From: Apiosordaria backusii
Taxonomy: Eukaryota; Ascomycota; Sordariomycetes; Sordariales; Lasiosphaeriaceae
Assembly (NCBI GenBank): GCA_030549205.1
Contig: JAUKTV010000004.1
Span: 1,302,001-1,366,000 of the forward strand
Length of the DNA stretch: 64,000 nucleotides
Direction of reading: 5' to 3'
Under the pieces are notes generated by a model. The model was given only the letters and a program-made list of their open reading frames with translations. It made no database searches and was not told the DNA's origin. The stretch's first letter is position 1. Every line of letters begins with the position of its first letter. The position numbers were made by a program, and so were the translations under genes. Positions 31,469 through 42,499 of the stretch are shown here, piece after piece.

Positions 31469-34400
31469 TCAACTCCTCTTCTTTCTGCCCACCATCCACA
31501 AGTCTCTAAATCTCGAGCCCTCTGTCTCAACAAGTTCCGTTGGCACCCCATCCTCCACGATCCTCCCCTCATCCATAACAACCACCCGATCAAAGTACAT
31601 CACCATACCCAACCGGTGACTAACCATGACAATGGTGTACCCAGAAAACTCATCCAGAATGATCTTCTGCATGGCCTCGTCGGTGTCCTTGTCCACACTG
31701 GAACTAACCTCATCAAGAAGTAGTATTCCCCCTCCTTTTTGCTGTCCAGCCCCTCCTCTTGCACGGAGCCGTCTTCTGAGGATAGCTCTCGCCAGACTGA
31801 AAAGCTGTTTTTGGCCTTGTGACAGCGTGTCTGACGACATGGGCGCTTGCAACCCACCGCGCTCAGAAACGAAGGACTGCCAGAGGGAGACGACCTCCAG
31901 AACGGAGCGGCATTCCTCTTCTGAGGCTCGACCAAAAGGGTCGAGGTTGGCTTGGAACGAGGTTCCGTCGGGCAGGAAGACGGGGTCTTGAGGGACGGCG
32001 ATGATGCGCTGTCGGAGGGTCGAGCGGTGGATTTTGAGCAGGGGGAGCGAGTCGATTTCTATTCTGGGGGCGGCGGGGGAAGAGGTTGGGTCGAGGAGGC
32101 GGAGGAGGAGGAGGATGAGGGAGGATTTACCGCTGCGAGAATGTTAGTTGGGGGTGGGGGGGGAAAGGGGGGGTCGGAGAGGGGAGACGGACCTGCCGCT
32201 TCTGCCACAGATGGCTATCTTCTGGCCTGGGTGGATGTGAAAGCTCAATTCTTTGAGGGCAAGCTTCTGGGTTTCCTTCCCCTGTGAGGGAGAGCTGGCG
32301 TGGCTGTCATCGTCACCGCTGGCATATCACGGTTAGCAAGCGTCTCAAGAGCAGGCGGAGCACCACAAAAGACTTACCCATAAGAAGCCGACACCCCCTC
32401 AATCTTGATAGCCCCCTTTAACGGCCATTCCTCAGGCGGTACCAGATTCTCGCCCTCCTTATTCTCCGACTTGACCGTTTCCCTAAAGGCCTTGAGGCGG
32501 CTGACGGCACCAATCGACGTCTCTAGCATGGTGTAGAACCGGATAATGTACGAAAATGCCTCGCCAAAAATCATCAACGTCACCAAACTTGCTCCGGTGA
32601 AAGCGGTGTTGGAGCGCATCTGGGTAGACAGAGTTATCACAGCAACTGCCAGCAAAGCAACGACGAGCTGGAGGGTAAACGCCAGCCAGCGCTGAATCAT
32701 GGCTAAGAGGTAAGCAGGCCGTTGTGACGTGTCGAGGAGGGCATCGTTCTTTTTGATGGACTCTGACACCCAGTCAAAGGCGCGGTACGTTGCTAGGCCT
32801 TTGATGGTGTCAATGAAGTGGGAGCTAAGAGTGTCAGTGTCGGTCGACCCGTGTGGGGATGAGTGGGAGGCATGGGAGAAGCTTACTACAGCGGGCTCTT
32901 TGCTTCCAGGTCCAGCAGCCTGATCTGTCTTGACGTCCGCAAATAGAACTTCTGGATAATGTACAAGACCACGGCCAGAAACGGGTATACTACCGCGAGA
33001 TAAGGGGATGCCGTGGCAACAACTGCCGCCATGCCCAAACAGTTGAAGATGTGCAGGATGAGGTTGACAAGAGCCATGGGGAGTTGTCCATCAATCAGGG
33101 TCATGTCTTGCGAGAAGAGGTTTGTCACAATGCCGGTGTCGGTTGTGGTAAAGAACTTGAGAGGGGCGTTGATAACTGTTTGGAGGGTTTCCAGGTGGAG
33201 CTTTGCCCCTGATATTTTGATCATGGAGGTAAAGACAACCAAGGCCGAGAAGAACAGTGACGTAAGTGCGCCCAGCTGGAACAAGGCGTATAGTCCGTTG
33301 TAGAACGCATTGGAGTGTTGCGGTTCGGAAGAGGTGACATCCTCCGACCAAAACTTCAGCCAGATGGTGGCAAAGTTGATGCAGAATCCCCAACCAAAGC
33401 CGGTGATGACCAAAACGACAACTCCGAACAGGTTGAGGCGGGCGAAATAGTACCGGTATACCCTAAAATCTCCTGTTGCTCGAGTTTTGTCTGCTTCTGG
33501 GCAGAAAGCTGTAACTCTGGTAGGAGGGGTCTTCGGGGCATTGACCAGCCCAACCTTTTCTCGCGGTGCTGCGTCTTCCTCTGAGTTTGAGGCATCAGAC
33601 TCCTGGACGCCAAGACTGTTGACATACTTGTCGTTTTTCATCAACTCTTGGAAGGTACCCTGCTCGACAATGCTGCCGCCCGATCCAAGCGCCACGATAT
33701 GGTCTGCTGACGGCAGGTGGCGGATTGAGTGCGTGCAGAGAACAGCAGTGGCTCCTCTCCGACGTAACAAGCCATCCGAGGAGAATACACGGCGAAACAC
33801 CTGCTCTTCAGTATCGGCGTCCAGACCGCTGAGAATGTCGTCGAAGACCAAGAGCTTTGTGTCTGCATACAGAGCTCTCGCCATCGACACTCTCTGCTTT
33901 TGTCCTCCACTCAGTGTTATCCCATTGCTTCCAACATTGGTCTCCTCACCCTGAGGCAGGAGCACCAGGTCTTGGCGGAGCATGGTCGCTTCAATGACCT
34001 CGTCAAACCTTTGTTGATCGAATGCCTCGAAGCCAATAATGTTTTCTCGAATTGTTGCATTGGAGAGGTAGGGGGTCTGGTCGCAATAGCCAATTTTGCG
34101 CAAATGGCTCACCATCTGAAGATGGCCGCCAAACACCGGCACCTCGCCGAGCAGAGCCTTGCAAAATGTTGACTTCCCGGAAGCCACGGGTCCAACCACG
34201 ATGATGAGACTCGAATTAGGGACGCGGATGTCGATATCTTGAAGAGCGGTCTTTCCGTTCTCCCACCCAAACCTCCCATTTGTGATCTTCAACTCCCGGA
34301 TGCTTTGAGCCTCGATGTTATCCAATCCAGGCTTTGACTTCTCCGAGCTCCCGTCGTGGTTAGACAAGGGTCCAGACTCGCGAAAGTCAACTCGTGGATC

Positions 34401-36150
34401 CTGCTCGAGAAAGGCCTGTATGCGGTTTAAGCATGTCAGGGCCGCTAAAAAGCTCGGAACATGCTGAAAGAGTGATCCCAGGGGATTGGCCAAGAGCAAG
34501 ATGTAGGAAATGGACGTGAAGATGGTCGTCACATCCAGAGTCCGGGATGCGAAGGCAAAAGTGATGACAGGCGAAAGACACAAAGGAGTGTAGCCCACCG
34601 CCGCCGCGTAAACCATGACGACCCTCAATCTCGCCCCAGCCTGGAGTTCGTCCACCCTCATGGCCTGAATTGACTCTTCCACAGGGGAAGAAAGACCGGA
34701 TATCTTGAGATGTTTCATTTGCGTGATCATGTTCGTCGTAAGGCCAACTCGCTTTTGTATTCTCTCCATCCACGCTTTTTGCCTGGGACCTGTGAGCTTG
34801 GCAAGAAAAAAAGAACAAACAACGCAAAAGCTCACGATGATGACAGGGGCGATGAAGGCCACCCCGATTTTCCTCGACAGCAACCAACAAGCAAAGGCGA
34901 CTTCAACCATGTTGGCCCAAAACTCGTGAACTTCCAAGCATCCAACCAAGACGCGTTCGATGTCGGCACTCATCAACGTGAGTGCAGCTGAGTCATCTGC
35001 CGCTGAAATTCTTGCTCCGGTCGTCTTTCTGTACACGGCAGCGGCAAGCAAGCCGCGGGTCATGTACATGGCGCGTTCTTGAAAGTACCCATATAGAGCA
35101 GCTGATACCGCCATGCCGACGTAAATGATAAGCCCTGCTCCGATGAGTCCGTAGCCAATGTTCTTCGGGCTCGTCTCGATCGGCTGTTCGAGGTAGCCTA
35201 GGAGTGTCTCAATGAGAAAAGGTTGACAAAATTGGAAAGCTCCCAATGCAATTCGAGGACCAACGGGAAGCAGAAAGGACACAGTAAAGGCCTTTACAAC
35301 TGCCTTTGCTAACCCGTGCTTCCGTTTTCCAAGTTTGGTAGGCTCAAGGTAGTGACCGGCCTCAGCATACAATTTGTCAGACGCCATATTCTGGTCCAAG
35401 GGGAAGAGATCTTCAATGGTCAAAACACCACGGTATCCCCTCAAAAACAGTTTGTTGAGCCAGAAGTATGCACCCAAGCCATAGACCCCTGTTGTTTCTT
35501 CGGGACTGTGGGCAGTCTTGTCCCATTGCAAGATCCACCTCGACTTGGACTGGGATTCGAGTACAACAAGTAGAGCTTTGACAGCCACGCCAACCGTAAA
35601 AATGCTCGCGTAGTTGATCTCGTCGTTGTTTTTAGATGCCAACCATATCGTTCTGGTCTGCGATATGTCCAATAGGATGGCGATGAAGAGGTAAGCATTG
35701 AGGAAAATTGATGGTCGTGGCGACTTGGAGTGTTCAAGAGAAGAAAGTATGAGCATGCAAATGCTAGATGCGAGGGCTAGGGCGTCAGCGGGAATGAAGA
35801 AGCTTCCCAGTCTCTGTGACTTTTTGCTACTCAACACCAGCTGGCAAAGCTGAAAGATGCCGTAAATAAAAATAGCTGTCTGTCATCACAGTCAGCGGGT
35901 GGTCTCGGAAGATCTCAACACGGAGACTGTATTTACTCACCAACTTTAAGGATCGCAAAATGAAGCCGCTGATAATGTCTGGTTTCCGATATAGATAGGC
36001 GATTCTTGGCAGAGAAAGTGCAACGAATATGGCAGTTGGAATAATAGCAAAGAAGATCTTTTCGAATTTGAGAGTGAAGTCAAAATCTCCACGGCAGCCC
36101 TGAACGGACGGCCCAAAAGAGTCGTCGTCGATGCAGCTCGCGAACTCCAT
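31469..36150 (-). CDS. ABCC-type (MRP-like) full ABC transporter
   Basis: Five exons, 36150-35941, 35879-32887, 32824-32378, 32318-32193 and 32132-31469, give 1479 residues. The order is an N-terminal membrane region (TMD0-like), TMD1, NBD1, TMD2, NBD2. NBD1 has Walker A GPVASGKST (633-641), signature LSGGQ (726-730) and Walker B LLVFDD, with Asp751 in place of the catalytic Glu, the usual asymmetry of ABCC proteins. NBD2 has Walker A GRSGSGKSS, split by an intron with donor GTCCGT, a divergent signature LSQGQKQ and an intact Walker B LLLDE. Such pumps export drugs, conjugates or metabolites from plasma or vacuolar membrane. The start at 36150 is the first in-frame ATG. Confidence 0.9.
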
Positions 36151-36986
36151 CGTGGATGTTGCTGTCCTTAACTTGGAAGACGCAAGTGCTTTGGGAGCAT
36201 TGGGAGCATTGTGAGTAATAGATGTGGGAAGAGCGGTGTCGGCCGGCTCCAAAATCGGATCGGATGTTCATGGATTCTTGGGAGATGAGTGGACGCGGGG
36301 TCTGCTACTGGTGCAGTCCGCAGTGCTTTCCCGTTGTCGAATTACCTTATGTTGCCAAGAAAGGAAGGTACCTACCTCAGGAGATAGGAGCAAATGCAAC
36401 CTCCGCCTGTTCCAAACTCCCAACACTCGACATCCATTGCGACATGTCACATTCCCGGCAAAAACCCGAAAAGCTTGTTGTTGCTTGTCGTTGCAGACCC
36501 CTGCTAGCTGTTGTACCTACTACCTGAACTCCTCTCGCTGTATCAGCCGACTTGGGACCAGGAACAACCCTCTTGAACATTCACAACGTCGAAGCCAGAC
36601 ATGGCAGCATCAACGACGATGCTTACACGAGCAACATGTGGCGTTGCCCAGGTTGTCACCAGCCGCCCCCTGAGCCCCTGAATTGGCAGCGCTCATTAAC
36701 AAGACATAGTGATTTCGAACCGAGGTAAATCTGCCTTCAAGACTCTAAAGAGGGCACGGCAGAGACAAATTAAATTGGAGGAGGCTTGACCGGATCAGTA
36801 TGGGCCTCAAGGACACCAAGGGACTATGGAACCCAGCTTCAACACTCCGAATACCTCGACGGTAACTACCAAAGTTAATGGAGTTATAGGGGAGCCGAAG
36901 GTAGCTATGAACTGGAAAATGTAAAATCAGATGGTGCCTGAAGTAGTATTTCACTGTTGGGACAAGGCTCCGAAAAGGTTCCCTCA
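36151..36986. other. Intergenic, promoter of the ABC transporter
   Basis: About 0.84 kb with no recognisable gene; open frames on both strands are short and overlapping. Confidence 0.4.
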
Positions 36987-37297
36987 TATTTTAAGAGAGT
37001 TGCTAACCATGCACCCCCCCAATTGCTAACCATGCATCCCCCCCACTGGGGTTAGGGTTTTGTATGGCCCCTGAAATTGACATGACATTTCCCAAGACTT
37101 TTTCCCATCACAACCACCATCAACAACCACAATTATCACCGCATTGCATTTTCTTCTATACAAATTCACATACAAACAAATGATTACAAATGCTACAATT
37201 AAGCTACAATAAAAATACGATTGCTACCACTTGCAAGGTAATGCGGCCTTCAAACTGCCACCTAAACTGCCAGCCAAACTACCACCTTGGCCACAAC

Positions 37298-37339
37298 CAC
37301 ACCCACACCCACACCCACACCCACACCCACACCCACACC
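37298..37339 (+). repeat. (ACACCC)n microsatellite
   Basis: About seven uninterrupted units of a six-base CA/CC-rich repeat inside the TIR element. Confidence 0.9.
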
Positions 37340-37404
37340 TATATTGCTACCTCGGCCAGAATTCCCAAGTGCCGGAGGTTGGCTTGCAAGAAAGCCTTTG
37401 GAAG

Positions 37405-37458
37405 CAGTGTGGCCGGTGGGATCAGTGTGGCCAGTGGGAGCAGTGTGGCCGTTGGGAG
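37405..37458 (+). repeat. Three 18-bp tandem units
   Basis: Three consecutive units of the form CAGTGTGGCC(g/a/g)(g/g/t)TGGGA(t/g), differing at a few positions, inside the TIR element. Confidence 0.85.
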
Positions 37459-37572
37459 CAAGTGGTTGATGACTCGGATGAAGTTCAAATTTTTTGAGGC
37501 CATACAAAACCCTAACCCCAGTGGGGGGGCTGCATGGTTAGCAATTGAGGGGGTGCATGGTTAGCAATCCTC

Positions 37573-38745
37573 TATTTTAAGGCCTATCTGACATTCTGAG
37601 AGACCTGTTTACCGAGTCGATAATGTACCGCTTACCACAGGCTACCAACGCTCGAAGCCCACTTAGCCGCGGCCAGCGTCAAGTAGTTCGTGTATCCCAA
37701 GCCTAATTTGTTGCTACTGCTGGTATCATCGTCATAGACTTCTTCATGTCCATCCGGACTTCACCACCACGTCCTAGCTCGACGGAGCCCCGCCGACAGA
37801 AGTCCGAATAACTCTTCTCATGACTTGAATACAATCAATATCAGACGCCAATCAAACGACAAAACCCGCACGTCTGGTATTTTCCGCGCCGCTGATTTGC
37901 CTGACAGGATGGACACACTGCTTGGAATGCTTTGAGATTTGAACGACCTGGAATTCAACATCTACACCGCAGCATTGGATGGCACAGATAGGTAATCACC
38001 GGCTCTCTTCAGCCCGACTTGCTGAAAGGGTTCCCGATCCTGACGATGAACGTCACCCTAGGATGATCGACAGAAGGGAGCGGAAGAAGAAAGAGGGGTC
38101 ACAACGGAAAAGGGAGGAGTTACAAAAGTGCGCCCGGGCCAGAGAAGAATTTGCGCGCCAGGGTGAAGCCTGGGCAGTCTGACGTATTGACACAGCTTGA
38201 AGAACAATTTGAGCAAGGGATCTGCTCCTGAAGCAAAGGTTGGCCGAGTCTTGCCTCAACCGGACGCTGCGAAATGAACCATCAGCTTCGCAGCTATGAT
38301 ACATGAGGTGTATAGCTTGTGTGGTTAGTAACAATCGTTTAAGTCAGTCTTAACAGTCGGGAATTGTCGAGATGAGACGACCGAAGACGACAATGTGGGC
38401 CGCAGCTGTAAGTCGCGGGGATCAAATGGTCATAAAGAGACGCCGTGAATCCTGAATCATCATATGCAGCTGTCAAATTGCTTGATTGAACCAGACATCC
38501 AGTGGGGAAAAGATAACTCATATGAGTGATGATGTTAACATTGTGTACGAGCGTCGTTATGCTTGAGCACAAATAGAATGGTTATGAGCACAAACAGCAT
38601 GGTTATGCTTGAGCACAAAAACCATCATGAGTGCATAACCTTAACATATTTACCCCGCAATCTCCAGAGGTGCCAGTGCACTCACACATCACGTCACTAA
38701 CGTCACACCCCATCCGATCACCTTGACCAAACCCCCCTAACAACC
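37573..38745. other. Intergenic with a small tandem repeat
   Basis: About 1.2 kb between the TIR element and the DUF924 gene. A 67-codon open frame at 37979-38182, rich in Arg, Lys and Glu, has an ATG but no other support. A triplicated unit sits at 38556-38629. Otherwise nothing recognised. Confidence 0.4.
38556..38629 (+). repeat. Three imperfect units of about 25 bp
   Basis: Units begin GTTATG and contain GAGCACAAA; lengths are 25, 21 and 28 bases. They lie 120-190 nt upstream of the DUF924 gene start. Confidence 0.65.
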
Positions 38746-39687
38746 ATGGGCGAAACTCCCCAAACCACCCCCTCCTCCTTTAACGACCTTGACAATCTCC
38801 TAACCCCCTCCCTCTTCACCCTCCTCGCCACTTCCCGCTTCCCATACCCCAAACAATCTCCCATCAACTTCTCCAACTTCGGCCGTGACATCTTCCTTGC
38901 TGATCCCTTCAGCCCTTTGGTCAAAGATGCTGCCTGGCCTGCTCTGTTAACACTGAGTAAATACCCACTGGACAAACTGCCTGATTTGCACGAGCGGTAT
39001 TTATCGCATCCTGGTGATCCTTCCTACCCGGAGCAATGTCTTGGTTTGCTGTTGTTACTGGATAACCTGCCGAGGTTGCTGTTCAAAGGGATAGACGCTA
39101 GATGGACCTTTGACTTTTTCGATCATCTTGCTCAAAGGGTTGTTCACAGCTGGATTGGTTTGCCGGAGGAGCAAAGACCAGATTCCTGGGAGAGGTGGAG
39201 TGGTAAACTAGGGGCAAGGATGGATTACTGGACTGGGGTGAGGTTTTGGTTTGGGGTTGTGTTGGTGCATTCAGAACGGCAAGGCGATCAGGAATTAGGG
39301 GTGGTGTATACTGAGGAAACGAGACGGGTGGTGGAAAAGGCTGGTGGGGTGTTGGATCCCTGGAGGGAAAGAAGGGAGATGGTGTTGAGTGATGTTACGA
39401 TGTTCCCGAGGGAGTACAGGTTAGGTCCGCCACAAGGGGAGGTGGTGACGAAGGAGAAGTGGGTGTTTTGGTCGGGCATGTTGATGGATTGTCATAAGCC
39501 GATAATCGACCGGTTTGGGCGGTATCCGTGGCTGAACGCTATTACGGGGAGGGTGTCGACAAAAGAAGAGGAGGAGTATATCGAGAGGATCGGGCATTTT
39601 GCCGAGGCTGGGGAGGCGGTTAGGGCGAGAGTTAAAGACGATGTGGATGCTCAGCGGTGGACCCCATTGGGAGAAGATTCGTTTTGA
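38746..39687 (+). CDS. DUF924 family protein
   Basis: Single exon, 313 residues. It matches the TPR-like DUF924 family in motif order: a FGRDIFLADPFSP N-terminal part, LLDNLPRLLFKGIDARWTFD (the Asp-Gln/Asn-Leu-Pro-Arg segment that precedes an amphipathic helix), HSERQGDQ in the centre and CHKPIIDRFGRYPWLNAITG near the end, followed by a TKEEEEYIER helix. The biochemical function of the family is unknown. It is soluble, without signal or membrane segments. Confidence 0.82.
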   Translation: MGETPQTTPSSFNDLDNLLTPSLFTLLATSRFPYPKQSPINFSNFGRDIFLADPFSPLVKDAAWPALLTLSKYPLDKLPDLHERYLSHPGDPSYPEQCLGLLLLLDNLPRLLFKGIDARWTFDFFDHLAQRVVHSWIGLPEEQRPDSWERWSGKLGARMDYWTGVRFWFGVVLVHSERQGDQELGVVYTEETRRVVEKAGGVLDPWRERREMVLSDVTMFPREYRLGPPQGEVVTKEKWVFWSGMLMDCHKPIIDRFGRYPWLNAITGRVSTKEEEEYIERIGHFAEAGEAVRARVKDDVDAQRWTPLGEDSF

Positions 39688-40007
39688 CTGAATGGGCAAA
39701 GGTATGTAAATGTTTCCCCACGTCTCTGACGTGGTATGTGGCTTCTCGTTTGGCTGCTGCTGGATGCGCCGAGGCTCAAGCCTCTTCCTATACCTACCCT
39801 ACCTAAAATGATGGGGATGCAGAGAGCCAGCCACATGGCTTCACAAACTTTGCCGCAAGATCCTTGGGACCTAGAAGAATTTTCAACATTTCTCTGGTTT
39901 TCACTTTCTCATCCCAACAAGGACAATCCAGAACTCAACTTCAAACTTTTCCAATACTCCTACCCCTGCGGCATTCCTGATCTAGCCAGCACGTGCTCTT
40001 GACCTCG
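39688..40007. other. Short intergenic region
   Basis: About 320 nt between two plus-strand genes. Nothing recognised. Confidence 0.4.
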
Positions 40008-41545
40008 ATGGCCAATCCCCCAACCGACCATGGCACTGCAAAAGTGCCATCACTGCCCGCCTTGATCGGCTTGGCTCGTGAACGGGAGAATGTGCTTGAC
40101 AAACGACTTGCCTTCAGCGCGAAGCTCTACCCCAACCCTCAGATTCTCACAACCATCGTCAATTATTACCTTTCCAGCGATGACGAGTTGGTTCCTGATG
40201 AAATGCGACGAGTGATAGCACGGAGAGACAAGCATATCAGCGGTGCTATCTTCGAAGTTCTTCACACCGCGGTCCAAGACAGCACTATTTGGGGTTACAT
40301 GGCGAATCTCCTTGAGCTTCTCAAGAGCGAACTTGTCGATAGCGAGCCTGTGAAAGAGAGGAACTCCTACCGTGTGATCATCACGCAAGAGATATCAAAT
40401 GTTTGCCAGCTAGAGTATACGCGCAGCCAAAGATTGCTCAGGCGGATGCTCCAAACCGATATGGGTGCTGGCTGGTTCAAACGGCAATCCAACGCCTACG
40501 ACAAAGCTGGCAACGCGAGAGTTGTCATCAAAGCCTCGTCAGAGGATTTAAAGACTCTTGGTTCAAGGAACCCAAAGCTACTTTATTTGCTTCGGCTCAC
40601 AGAACCCAGGACCACTCCCAAACAAGCAATTGAGTGGCTGGAGGAGCTGAGCACGCCTCGAGCTTCGAAGAATACGAAGACGAAGACGAAGATGAAGCTA
40701 AGTCCTCAAGTGGATGGGGCGCTCCATCACCTGGGCTTTGTTATCATGTTCATCTTCCACTTGAAGCTCTATGTCAAGATACCCTCGCACAGTTTTCGAG
40801 ACGACCAGATGTTCGTCCCTCGGTATCAAGAGCTGGAACAAGACGTAAATGCGGTGAAGGATCAGCTGGATCTGAGCGATTTTGCTGTTCCAGTTGACAA
40901 GCTGCTCAAGCCTAGAATGGTGGGTCGTGCGCTGAAGAGACTCGACCAGTTTGTTCAGGACAAGATTGGGTGTAGGATGGGGCTCTCGTATGATGACTTG
41001 GCGGCGAGGTGTTTTGAGGACTTGAAGAGGCAGTATCGCTTCCCTGATATCCCGGTACGTCGTGCGAAGCGAACTGCGGAAGAGCGTGTGGAACAACGCA
41101 AACAGCTGGTGACGGCTCGGGAGACTGTTTGCCCAACCACCATGGATAAGGATGTCCTACGTGCCTCCTCGTCGGCAGAGCAAGCTCTCAACTGAAGTTG
41201 GGCAACCGGCCGACAAAGGACTCTTTCTGGTGGGACTTGGTATGGTACTGCAACTGTGGTCGTGTGAGCTGCTCGTGGAGCAATGATGTAGGTTCACGTG
41301 ATTTCCGGCCATCCTTTACGTTTCCTACTAACAACAATGAATAACAGAACGACTTTGAGAAAGAGCTTCAGTGGGGTCAAATTGCTGATGGCGAGCAATA
41401 TCTTCTTGACAAGTGTGTCCAGCCCCGTCAGAAGGTTAGGGAGCAGGTGTTTTACAAGGACAAGTGGAACGTTGTGGTTCGCCATGGCGAGACCTGCTAC
41501 ATGGGGCTGGTTGGGAACAACGAAGCAGAGATATTCTCGCATTGA
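40008..41545 (+). CDS. Unrecognised protein, 3' structure unresolved
   Basis: The first ATG after the GTG that opens the frame is at 40008; the frame stays open to 41195. It is helical and charged (LLRRMLQTDMGAGWFKRQ; a run of Lys/Thr near SKNTKTKTKMK) and matches no family I know. Downstream, a second frame encodes a Trp/Cys-rich piece (FWWDLVWYCNCG) and, after an intron ending in AACAG with a perfect CTAAC branch point, a convincing last exon (41348-41545) with NDFEKELQWGQ and VVRHGETCYMG. Joining the main frame to this end needs a frame change between about 41060 and 41200 that no strong splice pair explains. Two genes, a weak intron or a frameshift are possible. Confidence 0.5.
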
Positions 41546-42499
41546 TCTGCAATTAACATTCTTGACATCGGTGATAACAAGTCTTATGTGAACCTCTTAC
41601 CCCACTTTTTAAAAGCAAGACAAGATCAAATCGGACCCTGAAATGCAGGCCAAGTCCAGCCTGACGATTGACACTTCGGGCCCCACTGTTCCAGGGGAAG
41701 AAGAAACCCTCTAGTGCAAAGTTAATTCCGCGGACCTTCAAGGCTGAATTAGGTAGACAAACACTTTGCCATCGCTTATCTCGGCCGGCTGGTCAGAGGC
41801 ATTTTTTGTGACATGCTGCTTGGCTTCTTGTTGGAGGGCCGTGGTTGTGTGGGTGACGAACAAGAGGGCAACCCCCACGTCAACTGTCGCCCAAAGCTGC
41901 CCAGTGCATTAGATGCCCAAGCTTCCGTGATCCACTGAGGTGTGTGACCCAGGTTGCACGCCATTAGCGCCCAAAATGACTGCCCAAGTTCCGAGAGGGA
42001 TTGAATTTCGTCGAGCAGCGAGATTCGGTAACAAAAACTAAGAGAAAATCAAAAGAAACAGAGACTTTCTCGGCAAGAAGAATCGTCGTCAAATGTAAAA
42101 GTAATAGTACCACGTGCCCCCAGCAAACAACCGCTCTTACCTCCACGTGGAGGGGGTATTCAAACGGGGGGTCAGTGGAGATTGGGCGTGGGGGTGCGCC
42201 AAAGTCTGGGGTAAGCTGCCCCGCGCCGCAGAACCCGTCCCGCTTCGAGCTATTTTCCCATGGGCCTCGCCCAGGGCAAGCTGGAGCTGGGACGAGGTTG
42301 GGTCACTCGGGTGCCTTGTTGATGAATGGGAGGCTTCATTGTTTTCTCGGCATTCGAGCTTGTCATTCAGTTTCTTTGCTCAGCCGTTCAAATGTCCTTC
42401 TTTCGTTGCAGATAGGCGCGCGCCGCGACCCTTGTTTACGAGTCCCACGATTCCCCATGAGAATGAGCCTCCGTGTCAGGTAATAGCTAGACGACAGCG
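41546..42499. other. Intergenic, promoter of the C2H2 factor
   Basis: About 0.95 kb. The C/T-rich segment upstream of 42500 is typical leader sequence. Several short frames exist but none with family features. Confidence 0.4.

Larger units (their letters stand above)
36996..37572. mobile_element. Non-autonomous TIR element (MULE-like MITE)
   Basis: The two ends are near-perfect inverted repeats: 37000-37069 matches the reverse complement of 37498-37567 over 70 bp with only two differences seen by eye. Each terminus also contains two direct copies of a unit starting TTGCTAACCATGCA and the motif GGGGTTAGGG. The element is flanked by the 9-bp direct repeat TATTTTAAG (36987-36995 and 37573-37581), as expected for target-site duplication by Mutator-type transposases. 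The interior has no credible transposase gene; it holds an ACACCC microsatellite and an 18-bp tandem repeat. Classified as MITE by structure; superfamily inferred from the 9-bp duplication and long inverted repeats. Confidence 0.82.

Noticed and set aside
37190..37564. Open frames with Thr-Pro or Cys-Gly-Arg-Trp repeats as genes
   Set aside because: They translate the simple repeats within the TIR element.
36996..37572. True telomere or subtelomere boundary
   Set aside because: Single TTAGGG words only, in opposite orientation at two ends, with ordinary genes on both sides.
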